NCBI RefSeq assembly: GCF_030272615.1
Contig: NC_081405.1
Coordinates: forward strand, 156,817,454-156,881,453
Reading direction: 5' to 3'
Origin: Cryptomeria japonica
Lineage: Eukaryota > Streptophyta > Pinopsida > Cupressales > Cupressaceae
Length of the DNA: 64,000 bases
Shown: piece after piece, positions 11,861 to 23,087 of the stretch
Position numbering within the stretch: position 1 is the stretch's first letter
Layout: each line of letters begins with the position of its first letter
Position numbers and translations under genes: made by a program
The notes under the pieces: model-generated
Seen by the model: the letters and a program-made list of their open reading frames with translations, nothing else
Database searches by the model: none
What the model was told of the DNA's origin: nothing

Positions 11861-13208
11861 AAGGAGTACAACTGAGATGCATGATCCACCACCCCAATTG
11901 CAATGATAGCTCTACTCTCCAAGTCTCTAATGATAATTAAATCAGGTGTGAACTCCACGGTCTTCCTTGCTGCCCCATGAGTGATCTGATCTATATAGAA
12001 AAAAGATTGTTTGTCAAATGAGGTACACACAACACATCATTGAAGGAGTTATTCCCAATCACAATAGATCCTTTCCCAATAACATTCATGTATGTATGAT
12101 TGTCCATCAAAATCAGTGGCATGTTGCAAGGCTCAAATGAAGAAAACATAGATTGCGAACATGCCATATAATGAGAAGCTCCTAAATCTAGAAGTCATCT
12201 CCCTTAATCATGACTTATAGTATTAGAAAGAGATTGTCCTTTACTTGTCCCAAAAGTGTGTTCCTTTCCTTTATCAAATTCCTTTTCTTTAGAAGAAGAA
12301 GCCAAAGTAGACATTCTAGAAGGAAAATTGATTCTTTTCTTCTCAACAAGATGTTTCAATTCATGACTATCCTTCTTGTAACAATAGTATTCATAATGTC
12401 CTAACTTCTTGCAATATGCACAAAAATGCTTCTCCTTATATGATTTCCCCTTAGGTGAGGATATAGAATCACCATGTAGTGGAAAGGATGATTATACTCT
12501 ATCTTGTTGTGGCTTTGGCTTAGACTGGTTTTGGTTCTTGCCTTTTCCTTGATTGCTTTGATTCCCTTTTTTAGCCACCAAATTGCACCAAATACATACA
12601 AATTTGCATGAGACAATTTCATGAGGTAGAGCTTCGCACAGGTTAGATGGCTTAGACCACTTCTTTTTCTTGGACAATGGGTATACGAGATGAGGTTTAG
12701 CTTCGTGATCTATTGTGACTTTAAATATTTGATAATCCCTATCTTGGTCAACTTTGATTTCTCATGGATCAACATCTTCATGAGTGCATCAAATGATGGT
12801 GAAGCATATGAGGCACCTTCAGTCAACCGATTGGTTTGAAAGCTAGAAACAAGGTTGCACATTTTGATGGAAGCTTGTCCAACAAATTGTAAACCAATTG
12901 AGTATCTTTCTTTTCAATGCCACAATCCTTAAGCTTTTCTCTTAGCTCATTTTCTTTCGTGACATAATCTTGGATTGTATCAAAATCCTTGGGATCCAAC
13001 AATGTGAGTTCATTGTCAATCTTGTAGCCCCTAATCTCATCAACTTGATCGTATAATTTCTCATAAATATCCCAAGCATCTTTGACTGTAGTACATTTCT
13101 CAATGTGAAAAATGAGGTCATTTGATACATACTTTCTTAAAGTTCCAAGAGGGCCATAGAATTTTTAGTGAGCCATTCCAATTGAGCATTAGGATCAGCT
13201 ATAGGATC
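11861..13208 (-). pseudogene. Copia gag, zinc knuckle, protease and GAG-pre-integrase
   Basis: Minus-strand landmarks in order: gag N-terminal part (W-L-T-K-N-S-M-A-L-L-E-L, about 13170-13140); the D-E-I-R-G-Y-K-I-D...L-L-D-P-K-D segment (about 13040-12970); a CX2CX4HX4C zinc knuckle (CAYCKKLGHYEYYC, near 12430-12385); a protease active-site region W-L-L-D-L-G-A-S-H (Gly and Asp kept, Ser to Leu) near 12200; then V-L-C-V-P-H-L-T-N-N-L (near 12040) and F-T-P-D-L-I-I-I (11950), typical of the GAG-pre-integrase domain. Multiple frameshifts and stops make it a pseudogene. The order gag-knuckle-protease-GAG-pre-integrase is diagnostic of Ty1/copia. Confidence 0.75.
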
Positions 13209-13647
13209 AATCTAGACATACTCAGTAACATGACACAAGAATCACCGTCAATTTGTCGGTACCGTCAAACAATCGGTGGATTGGTAACTCATCACAAAAT
13301 GCTGGTTGGTAACTCATCACAGAGTGTTATTGGTTCATACAAAATGCCGGTTGCTGGTTTGACAAAAATGTCAGTTGTTGGTTTGACAAAAATGAAGACT
13401 GGTAAGAATGTGTTGTGCCACTTTGCTTCCTCATACCGCTTGTGATCTATGAACCGCTTGGGGTCAACATGCCGCTTTAGACCAGGAAACACATTCTGCA
13501 AAATCACCACTAGTCAAAAGACTAGAGTACAACATACCGATTGGAACAAATACCGGTTGAACATGAGCTCATACATATAAAGGGGATCTCAATACAAGTG
13601 TGTGTCCATGAATGACAATCACAACATAAACATCAAAAATGCCAACA
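13209..13647 (-). repeat. Truncated 3' LTR of element 1
   Basis: Aligns with 27435-27849 of the 5' LTR (shared runs include GGTGGATTGGTAACTCATCA and ATACATATAAAGGGGATCTC) and ends AATGCCAACA like it. Only the U3-side half is present; the rest is missing at the joint with the copia-like gag at 13208. Relative to the 5' LTR it carries a roughly 20-base tandem copy of the GTTTGACAAAAATG segment near 13355-13395. Confidence 0.8.
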
Positions 13648-14122
13648 ATCTCCCCCTTTGGCATTGATGGCAACACTTAGGAAAATAAAATTTTGACATC
13701 TAAGTGTTTTACAACAAAAACTTGCCATTAACAAAATTGCTCCCCCTAAGCATATACACTATCCCTTAATCAACAGAGTGTATAGCAATTTTGCATTCAG
13801 AGCATAATCATCAGAGCATATAGCATATATCACAGCATATATCAAAATTTCAAAAACAAATACTTCTCCCTCTGATATACTTCTCCCCCTGATATATCAA
13901 AATTTCAAAATTTAAGACCCTCAAAATTTTAAAACCATGTACTTCTCCCCCTTTGCCAGCAATGACAAAGTACCGCTACAAAAACTTGTTTCCATATATA
14001 TATAAAAGAGTTTATGACAATAATGAATAATATTTGTCAAAAACCGCTTTGTAGTCCTACAAAAATTGTTTCATGGAGAGAGACCAGGACTCAAGTAGGG
14101 AGGTCGCCACTTCCTTCTCTGT
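13648..14122 (-). other. Element 1 purine tract and 3' untranslated part
   Basis: On the minus strand AAAGGGGGAGAT lies directly before the 3' LTR. The block TCTCCCCCTTTGGCATTGAT (+ strand) is shared with elements 3 and 4 at the same place. No coding signal in the rest. Confidence 0.65.
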
Positions 14123-16983
14123 CTACATTTGTGATACCTGTTCCTCCATGGCATCTATTATGCTCAGTTCTTGGGTAACTGTCAGTGCTTCTAGGTTCAG
14201 ATAGCACTTCTGAAGAATTTGCAGTCGTGGAAGTAATACCAGTTGAAGTTCCTGCAAATCCCTAGATCTTGTGCTGATCTCTTGCTCTATCTTGGCTGAC
14301 TGGATCTGGAACCGGTGAACGGTTTGCCCATATGCCACAAAGGAGTCGTAAGGAGTCTTGAATGTGCTTAAGTAGGACTGTAAGTCCGTTTGAAGTTGTT
14401 GCTTCTTAGCTAGCACATCATCACAAAATAGATGAGGTTGACAGATTTTGCTGAGTAGCAAGTTTCCCTCATCCAAAGCACTCCTTATGTCCTTTTGATC
14501 TTTTGACAGTTCAGTCCTAAGCTCATTCAGTTTCTTCACCAGAGCAACATTAAGAGCCTTTTGGTGCTCTTTCTTTACATTGGCCTCAGCTGCTTCTTCT
14601 AGGCTCTGCACCTAATCATCCACTACAGTACACAGAAGTTTGAGGAGTTGTGCTAGTGATGAATCAGTGTCAGGAAGATTAGTACGAGGGATTAAACCAG
14701 TGAGCGTGTCTACAGCTGCCCGAATGATGTCTTGTTCCTTTTTCCTCTTTTCTTCCTTGTCCTCTTCTTCTTTCTTTTTCCTTTCTTCTTCTTGCTTCTT
14801 TTTCTCTTCATCTTTTCTTTTCTCCTCTTCCTCTTTCTTTTTCTCTTCCTCCTTTCTTTGTTTCTCATCTTCATCCTTCTTCTTTTTCTCTTCTTCTTTG
14901 TCTTTTGTCACTTGTTGTGTGTCCACAGCTTGTTCACCACCCTGATCGGCCTGTTGCCCCTGTTCAGTTCCCTCAGATGGTATATCCTGAGTGACATCTT
15001 CTGTATCCAGGGCATTGACATCTATGGTGTCGATTGGTTCCTCCACCAGGTTTCCTTCTTCATCAAAAACTTCATCCGGTTTGGAAATAACCGATTCCTT
15101 TCCACTTGGAGGTTGGCCATTCAAGCTTTGAGTGAACTGATAGCATGGGCCATGTGTTGATGTGTATCCTTTTCTACATCATCAACTCTCCCTTCCAACA
15201 ACTAGAGTCTTCTTCTCCTTGTGAAGAAGAGACCTTTATTTTGATCTAATACATCAAATAATTCTGAGTTTGAGAGTTTGGGGAAGTAATGTGCAAAAAC
15301 TTTCTCCCTAATCTCTTGTTCCTTTTCAATGGCAATGCACCATTTGTTATCCAATGCTTTATACAATGAATTCGGTGTCTGAGATTTAATCTCTGATGGT
15401 GACCGGTCATTTCTACATAAATAAAGAATAATCTCCTGCAGTACTTCATCTTTTTCCTCACTATTGAAATCATCATAATAATCAATTAAATCATGAAGTA
15501 ACTTTCTCCTAATATTCTTTACTGTTCTTTGACAATGTGTCAAAGGTTTGTAAGAGGAGATATCTATATTTACCAGTGTGGATGTTGCCGGTTCATTCTT
15601 CTTCACCTTCTTGGTCTGTCTAGCCTTCTTTGGTTGTTCATCAAACTCAGTTTCTTCGGAGTTAGGTTCATTTGCCTTAGTCTTCCTCTTTCTTTCAAAG
15701 AATTTTGCCGGTGTTGCCTCCGATTTCTTCTTTGCCGGTGACCGCTTGGTCACTTTTGGAGTCTTAGTGGTAGCTGGTGCTGATGCCGTAGGCACTGCCT
15801 TAGCTTTCTTGGCTGCCGGTTCTTTTCCCTTCTTCACCAATGGTTCTTCAACTGGTGCGATCCTCTCCAAGTAGGTTCCGGTTCACTTCACCTTTGGATC
15901 AAGAGGTAAGGCAATAAGGGTTGAAGCATACCCTTCCAGCATGTCATACATGACTTCATAGCCCATAGGCTCCACTTCCTCCATTCTAGGCTCAATAGCC
16001 TCCATTAGACATTTCTCCACCTGAATAGTGAAACAGATGTCGTCTTCATACTTCTTCACTATGTCACCTAAGATTCGCATCCTCTGACTCATTTTTCTTC
16101 TAAACTCATCAAAGTATTTGTTCAGGATCTCAGGGTAGCCGGTTCCAATGGCTTGCACACTTTCCTTTATCTGCTTGGTTACCGGTTGGTCAGGGGACCA
16201 CTGGACATCTCCTAAACCTGGAAAGTAGCCTTGGAAATAGAAAAACAATCCTACCAGTAGCTGACCAAATTTAAATCTCAGTGAATTGTCCTTTTTGATT
16301 GCCTTGAGATTTGACAGCAGTTGCCTTTGCATACTGGTGCATAAGTCAAATGATTTATCCTCTATAATCATCCGGTAAGCGGCATTTACCACTGCAGCTG
16401 ATACAGAATTAATCCTGCTGGCTGAGAATGTCCTGTAGCCTACCACCATGCAGGCATATTTTACCAGTTCATCCTTGATAGAATTAACTGTCATACCTCG
16501 TGAATCACTTGTCGAACCAGTGAGCTTGGTCATTTCCGTTTTGCTTACCGTTCTCAGGGCTGGTACTTCCCCTGTGTTGCAGAAACCAGTGACTACATGA
16601 ATTGTCTCAGGCATGATATCATGCGTTCTCTCCAGGTACATCTTGTCACCATGGACTCTGCTCAAGATGATTCTGATGTGATCCTCTGTGAAATCTTCCA
16701 GAAAATATACTGCATTATGGAGTTTCTTCTTCTCTAAGATACTGAACTCCAGTTTGATCCTTTTGTCCTTACCGCAAAATATACCTAATTGAGTATGAAT
16801 GGATAAGGACCCTAGGTCTTCTATCTTGCAATCAATATAGTCTAAAATTCCTTCTTCGACTATGACTCCAGCTGGGACTTGTGACAAAGCATTATACTTG
16901 GACTTCCTCTGAGTGAAATTTTCTGACTCAATGGATGTGCTTGAACTGGTATGAGATGCAGAAGCCATTGAAGAGTATTTCAA
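14123..16983 (-). pseudogene. ORF2 of element 1, family A protein of unknown function
   Basis: One ancestral frame of about 950 codons, now broken by a TGA near 15880, a stop near 15200, a frameshift near 15130 and a TAG near 14610. The likely start is the Met at 16968 (MASASHTSSSTSIES). Parts in order: a Ser-rich N-terminus; a conserved globular region (about 16900-15890) containing GEVPALRTVSKTEMTKL, RFKFGQLLVGLFFYFQ, G-D-V-Q-W and PMGYEV; a Lys/Ala/Pro-rich basic linker (15870-15600); a helical region with S-Y-K-P-L-T-H-C-Q-R; a highly charged Lys/Glu tract (14950-14750); and a C-terminal coiled-coil segment (14611-14123). The globular part is shared with element 4 (39472-40675). No polymerase, nuclease or protease motif is seen. 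The basic linker suggests nuclear localisation or nucleic-acid binding, but this is inference. Confidence 0.65.
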
Positions 16984-17419
16984 GAATACGAAAAATACCT
17001 TTCAAACGCGAATTTAGGGCTTCCTGATTCTACTTTGCTTCGCTCTTCATTGGATGCCAAATCACCGCTTTGAGTTCTCCACTACCGATTGCAAACTATA
17101 TTTGAATCTCCTTCAAATCTCTCCAATTCCTCGAAATCTAAGCTCAAATTGCCTTCTCTTTGCTCTGCACTTGAAAACTTTTCTTCGCTTGAAAAACAAA
17201 GAGTGAGAAATGATTTGAAAATTGCATTTATACATGTCTCTCACCTACCATCATTAATGCTCCTATATTAGGGCGTAAACCCTAATTTTCCTCTTTACCA
17301 TTTTTGGTCTTCTACCAAGCGACAGGTGTAGCATACCGGTTAAGGTCTTTTACCAGTGTTAACTGGGGGTTCGAAAGCATTTTGTCGTTTGCTCCCCCTA
17401 AGCCTCTGAGGCTTAGTTT
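16984..17419 (-). other. Spacer between gag and ORF2 of element 1
   Basis: About 430 bases between the gag stop (S-E-A-stop, about 17420) and the ORF2 start. No protein motif. It includes an AT-rich 5' leader to ORF2 (about 17010-17290). ORF2 could be expressed from a spliced or subgenomic RNA; nothing here proves it. Confidence 0.4.
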
Positions 17420-17616
17420 GCCAGTTCAAATATTTCCACACTGGGTGCAGAAACTGGTTCCTCCTCCAATAATACTGGTTTCTTCTTCCATACTTTCTTC
17501 ATGTCTTCTTGAACATTTTCAACATCTATTTCTCTTTCCTGAGTGACCAGTATATCATCAAATATACTTTTTCTGCTTCTGCAAAATCTTGCAATGTGAC
17601 CCTGTTTGTTGCAGTG
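17420..17616 (-). pseudogene. C-terminal end of element 1 gag (fourth zinc knuckle)
   Basis: The minus-strand frame continues the gag interrupted at 25554. It contains most of a CX2CX4HX4C knuckle (CNKQGHIARFC), a basic patch, and an acidic tail ending at about 17420. The first Cys of the knuckle lies on the far side of the nested element; the Cys/His spacing is regular when the nested element and one target copy are discounted. Confidence 0.8.
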
Positions 17617-17621
17617 ATAGC

Positions 17622-18898
17622 TGTAAAGCGGAAAAATTGAACCCTAGTCGTTCTCCCCTCCCCAACTCCGAGGAGAGAGAAGGGAGAGTCACTAGGGTTG
17701 ATGGTTTTCACTTGGGAGAGACTTTACATTCAAAAGAGGGGTTGAAACCCACAAGATCCAATCCCACGTAATGCAAGATTGGATTCTAAATGAGTTTCAA
17801 GGGTTAAGACATCAAGGATACCCTCTTTTGTAAAGAATATGTAGATAGGATGATTGAACTAGGAATGCATGTAAAGTAGGAAAGATTCGCTTATAAACAG
17901 AGATAGGAATATGATATGAAGCTGCAGACCTGGAATTAGCAGTAAAATGTCGAGACGGTGCTGTTCTGCAAATTTGAGCGAAAGTTGACGGAACGATGGC
18001 GCCCAGCGTGCACACAGTCCTCTGAAAAATCCGCGAAACGAAGGGGGATCTGTTCGTCTCTGCACTAGGATTCCAGATCTTCAATTACAACCGCGTACCT
18101 GCAACCTACACACAGAAAAGCGAAGACGATTGGGGGGTTAGGGATTAGGGGTTTGCCCTTAGGTCAAACCCCGGTTTTGGAATTAACCAAGAAATGAGAA
18201 ATGCTGTAAATGTAATGTAAAACAAGTACTAATACCTTGTTGTAAGGATGTTTGTATCCTTATATGCGAAGGTATAGATGTTGTTGTATGTTGTATGTTG
18301 TATGTTGTAATATGTGATCTCCTCTTCAATGGTTGAATCCTTGTCTTGAATGCAACACTTAGCCTTGAATGGAGACTTAGAATGATCAATTGCTTGAAGG
18401 AATGCTTGAATGCTTGAATGCTTGAATGTTTGAATATCGTTTTCGCGTCTTGTACACATATGTCCTTCCTCTTTCCCATCTACCGAAATGGGAGAGGAAA
18501 AGTAGTTTATATACTTGCCAATTAGGGTTAAAAGACTGATTTTCCCGACCTTAGGCCGACCAGGAAATGTTATTTTCCAGATTGCAAACAAAAAGACCCG
18601 AAGTCCCATAGGAGACCGGGCCCAAAAATAGGGCCAGGGACCAGGGCGCTGGGCGCCATGGTCCTGGGGGACCAGGGCACTGGGCGCCCTCGTCCTGAAG
18701 GACCAGGGCACTGGGCGCTCTGGTCCCACCTCCCGGGACAGCAGGGTGCAAGGAGGATCAGGCCAGGGTGCTGGAAAAATGCAGTTTTTGGTGTCATGAG
18801 CAAGTTTCGAGGTCTCCATTCAGGTTCAGTGTTGCGTCACCATCGTGAAGACCCAAATGCAGTCAAAATTGCAAGTGTCGCAATTTTAGGATGCTACA
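17622..18898 (-). repeat. 3' LTR of the nested gag-only element
   Basis: 1277 bp, TGTAAAG...GCTACA. Contains short tandem runs (TATGT/TGT at about 18280-18310; a CTTGAATG-type run at about 18400-18435) and a GC-rich block of three related units, GGACCAGGGCRCTGGGCGC, at about 18638-18725. Open frames within it (18229-18819 and overlaps) recur in the other LTR and are not genes. Confidence 0.92.
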
Positions 18899-19643
18899 TT
18901 TAGCCCCCACTTTAGCGGGAGTATAAGCGTATGCTCATACTTCCGGTAAAGTACAAGGAAACAACATTGAAAAACTTTCACCACGTCAAGGAGGCAAGAT
19001 ACACCAAGCCCCCAGTGGACTAAGGATCTTACGACTTCAATTGACAAAGTAAAAGGGAAGATCACGAGGGAGAACCATGACTGTCAGTAGTAAGGTTCCC
19101 TCACTATGAGTCATGCAAGAAAGATATCAAAAATCTTCAAGGCAAAGCTAAATTTGTCAAGAAATTTTCAAGTATCTTGAAAAGATATGAACGGGATGTA
19201 TGCCCCCCTACGTTAAAGCGATTGTACATGCCTCACCGGGGGTGATTGCTTTAAGGTAGTGATACATATAAGAATGAGAAGGGAAAGGAGCACGTTATCA
19301 CAAGGATTTAGCCCTTAAGTGTGAGATAAGCCCAAGGATAATAGACACAAAACACAAAGCACAAGGTGACTTCGCTTTCCTCGGGGTCAGTATGCTGTAT
19401 GATAATTCATGTATATCATATGTATGTATGCATAATTGTTCTTCATTCCCCAATCAAGGAAGGTCACCTAGAAGAAGGGAACACATGTGTCTTTTGAGTC
19501 AACATGAGAGAGACCAAAAGAGATCTCAATTTTTTGCATCGTCCTCAAGTAGACAACACTAAGGACAACAAATAGAAGAATGAGGATAACACATAGAAGA
19601 AGTAACAAAAGAGAGGAGGAGAGAATCTACTATGCTAATGAAA
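18899..19643 (-). other. Nested element: purine tract and 3' untranslated part
   Basis: Begins with the purine-rich tract complement (TTTAGCCCCCACTTTAGCGG). No recognisable domain before the gag frame ends at 19644. Confidence 0.55.
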
Positions 19644-22600
19644 CTAGTCTAGCACGTCATCTACCCCCCGATCTTGCTGATCAGTATTTCGAGAAGGTAG
19701 GAAACACGCTAGAGGAGGAACATCCAACACAGCAGATGGAGCTATCACAAGATCCAAACAAGGGCTATGTTCATATCCCAAGCCGCGGTGTTCTTGTCTA
19801 GGAGCTAGGATAAGTGCTTTAGAAAATGCATTAGATAAATGGTCATCAACATCAACATATTCATATTCACTATCAGAATGAACAGGAATAACATTTTCAT
19901 CATGAATAACATTTTCATCTATATCATCATCAAGATTTATAAAAATAGGATCTTTAACTCGCATAGGATCAAGACCATCATGCATCTTATGTTTAGGAGA
20001 TTTCGGCTCAATTGTCGGCTGAGGAGAAAATGGAATAATGCTTGTTGAAGGTGTTTTTGGGGATTGCAAAGTTTGAGAAGCAGCTGCCTAAGCTCTAAGA
20101 CGACGCTTTCGTCGGCGTTCACGTGCAGAATGATTTCATCTAGTCTTAGTAGGAAGATTAGGAGATTGAGGAGGAGGAATGTTCTCATCCTTATCGCTTG
20201 GGTGTTTAGGTTGTGGTCTCTTAGGTTGCACAATAGGAGAAGAGGAAGGTCTCTTCTCTCCATAAGAGGAAGGAGGAGGAACTGCTCCATATAAGGGAGG
20301 AATATTTGGTTTAGGAAGGAGACCAAGTCCATCATGACGAGGAGGGATAGGTCTACTTTTAGGAAGTTTATCAGACATAGACATAGTCACATCCATAGGG
20401 ATGGGTTGGGAATCTTCTTGAGGAAAGACATTGGTTTTATCTTTCAAAGGAAGAACTTCCTTCTCAAGAATGATAGGAATGTCAAGTTTGGGTGTTCTAG
20501 GTTTACTTAGAGATAGGATCATATCTTTTTTCCACTTTTGATAAGATTTGAAAAGATGATCACTTCACGGAGGAAGAGATTGGAATTGTTTAGGCCAAAA
20601 GTAATCTATAGGAACACTAGAAGTTCTTTCAGCTGGTTTAAAGAGACTATGATTGACAGTAACAACTTCACCATTATGGGGAAATTTCAAACACTTGTGA
20701 ATAGGAGAAGCAATAGCTTTCATGGAAGATAACCAAGGATATCCAAGCTTCACACGAAATTGTTCGGAAGATGGAATAATAGCAAAGTTCACATCAAGGG
20801 ATTTGTTACGGACCTCAATAGGTAATGTAATAGAACCAATTGCAGGAGAAGAAAATGCATCAAATAGTTTCACAATCACACTTGTTTCATCATAGATCAC
20901 TTGATTCAATTGCAAAGTAAAAAGAAATTCTTCAGTAATGACATTAACCATACAAGAAGGATCAACAAGCACTCCACAGCAAGGTGTGTTCTTGACTTTT
21001 GCAACTATATATAAAGGACCATCAGGTGCCCTGATAGTTTCACTAGAATCAAAGGTGATGGAAGGTTCTCTAGGGATTTTCTACTGCTCCACAAAGTTAA
21101 TCACATTCGGAGTCATAGACACAAGATCATCAAGTGAGACAGAGGAATCAGTAGTATCAATCGCATTAGAGGTATGAGAAGGCAATGGATCAGTAAAAAT
21201 CTGAAGATTTTGGTTAGGAGGAGCTACAGATGTGTTGCCTTTATCATTCACACCAGAAACATAGATAGTATTATTATCAATCAAATCTTGAATTCTACCC
21301 TTTAAAGCAAAACATTTTTCAGTATCATGCCCAGATTGACGATGAAATTGACAAAAAGATTTGTTATCAAAATAAGGTGAATTAATCTTTGCAGGATCAA
21401 TTTACCTTATAGGAGGAAGAGTAAGCACATTTTGTTCCAATAACTTATTCATAATACTATGCAATGATTCATTCAAAGGAGTAAACTTTCTTTCTTTCTT
21501 GAAAAACTTAGAAATAGGAGACACACCTGATGCTGCATTCACATTGTTGTTGATGATGTGTTCATTGAATTTAATGGACTCCCTGTTCGGTTTAAACTTT
21601 CCAAATGGTTGTTGACTACTATCACCCTTATCACTCGGAGCCATAGGATGTGATTGTTCCATTTGACTCACAGTCAGTTGATAATTGTGAAGAGTTGTGC
21701 ACAACTGTTGGAAAGAAGTAAACTCAGAAAATAGGAGTTTTTCTCTAATGTCTTTTTGTAAATTAGAAATAAAGATTCTCTGAATATCATTGTTAGGCAC
21801 TGGAAAAGAAATTTGAGCATACAAATGCTTATATCTACCAATGAAATCAGTCACTTTTTCTTTAACACCTTGTTTACAATGCATTAAATCAATCAAAGTA
21901 ACTTTAGGACTTATATTGTTTTGAAATTGTTGAATGAAAGCATTTGCAAGTTGTTCGAAAGAAGTAATAGAGTAGGAAGGCAATGAGCAATACCATTGTA
22001 GGGCTTTGTCTCTTAATGTTCTAGTAAACAGTTTTGCAAGCAACCTTTGGTCATAAGCAAAATCAGTACATATTGTTTGAAAGGTCTTAACATGTGTTAA
22101 AGGATCACCCTTACCATTATAAAGCTCCAAATGCGGAATTTCAACATGTTTAGGGGGGATAGCTCGAACAATGTCAAGAGAAAGTGGGCTCGCAACATCA
22201 AATGTGGGCACACTAAACTTAGATTGATTCATAGAGGCAATTTGTTGCTGTAAAGAAGAGACAGTTTGTGCAAGATTGTTAATGGTCGCTTCAGTCGAAG
22301 AATTCATATTAGACGTGTTAGATTGTGATGGAGGTGTTATGTTATTGAAAGAAGGTAGAGAGTAAGGTGGTGGGACACTATGATAGTTAGTCATAGGAGA
22401 TGATTGGACAAGAGGAACACTACAAGGAGGAATGAAATGGTTAAATGAATTGCCCCCTTGCGTCATGTTCATTTGTGGAGATATAAGAGGAACACTCACT
22501 GAAGGAATGAATGAAGAAGTTGGATTGAATGAAGGAAGAGGGTTGATTGAAGAAGAAGGATTGCCCCCATGACTAGTGATCATAGGAGGAATGTCTTGTG

Positions 22601-23087
22601 TTGAAGTAGTCATTATGTTTGATGTAAAAGTAGGTATATTAGCAATAGGAGTCGTCAAAGGAATAGAATGATTGTCTTGAGTAGGAGGTTGTGTATAACC
22701 TAAGGTTTCGGCACAACTTTTCATAGGCATCACATTTGAATCCACAATGTGTGCAATACCACGCAAAATATCAATTCCATTCTTATCACTTTGAAGCATA
22801 CGTTTTAGACCCTCAATTAAAGGAAGAGCTTGACTATCAGGGTATTCTCGAGACATCCACTATCAAAAATCATCAAATTGGTTATCCAATTTTGAAAGTT
22901 GTTCTATAGAAACCTCATGGAGAGCTTCTTCACTATTAAGAGGATTAGAGGAATTACCCATGTCCTCGTTAAAAAGGCCATTCAAATTAGGTTCCATCTC
23001 CTCGGTAATTACACCTTGGAAAGACTTAATTCTAAGGCTTCGTCTAACGGGAATAGTGTAAGTAGGGCTTATTGTTGTAAAACTCAT
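19644..23087 (-). pseudogene. Gypsy-type gag-protease polyprotein, stop-riddled
   Basis: Six open segments (22863-23087, 21402-22856, 21081-21284, 20565-20972, 20136-20522, 19644-20069) all lie in one frame, so one polyprotein of about 1150 codons was interrupted by point-mutation stops. Domains, N to C: a basic/acidic leader; a Pro/Ser/Asn-rich region; a retrotransposon gag domain (E-L-Y-N-G-K-G-D-P-L-T-H-V, K-A-L-Q-W-Y, F-I-Q-Q-F, Y-K-H-L-Y-A-Q-I) at about 22150-21650; a degenerate knuckle (C-x2-H-x4-H-x4-C) near 21340; a protease-like fold whose active site reads D-P-S rather than D-S/T-G, near 20963; then a Pro-rich tail. It would form the particle core; with the altered active site, maturation would need a helper protease. 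Confidence 0.85.

Larger units (their letters stand above)
10301..13208 (-). mobile_element. Copia-like element, truncated and lacking integrase/RT
   Basis: Read on the minus strand, a gag and protease region (13208 to about 11860) is followed by an acidic frame (about 11107-11860), a purine tract (AAGGGGGGA, complement of 10763-10771) and a 3' LTR (10301-10762, TG...CA). The element inserted into the RNase H relic. Its 5' LTR and the start of gag are missing: the sequence stops at 13208 where element 1's truncated LTR begins. No integrase, RT or RNase H is present, so it must have been non-autonomous. Confidence 0.75.

Noticed and set aside
14640-15160. Ser/Phe/Leu-rich + strand frames
   Set aside because: Antisense shadow of the Lys/Glu-rich tract of element 1 ORF2.
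18229-18819. 196-codon minus frame, repeated at 24880-25470
   Set aside because: It lies wholly within the two LTRs of the gag-only element; conservation is explained by LTR identity, not by selection on a protein.
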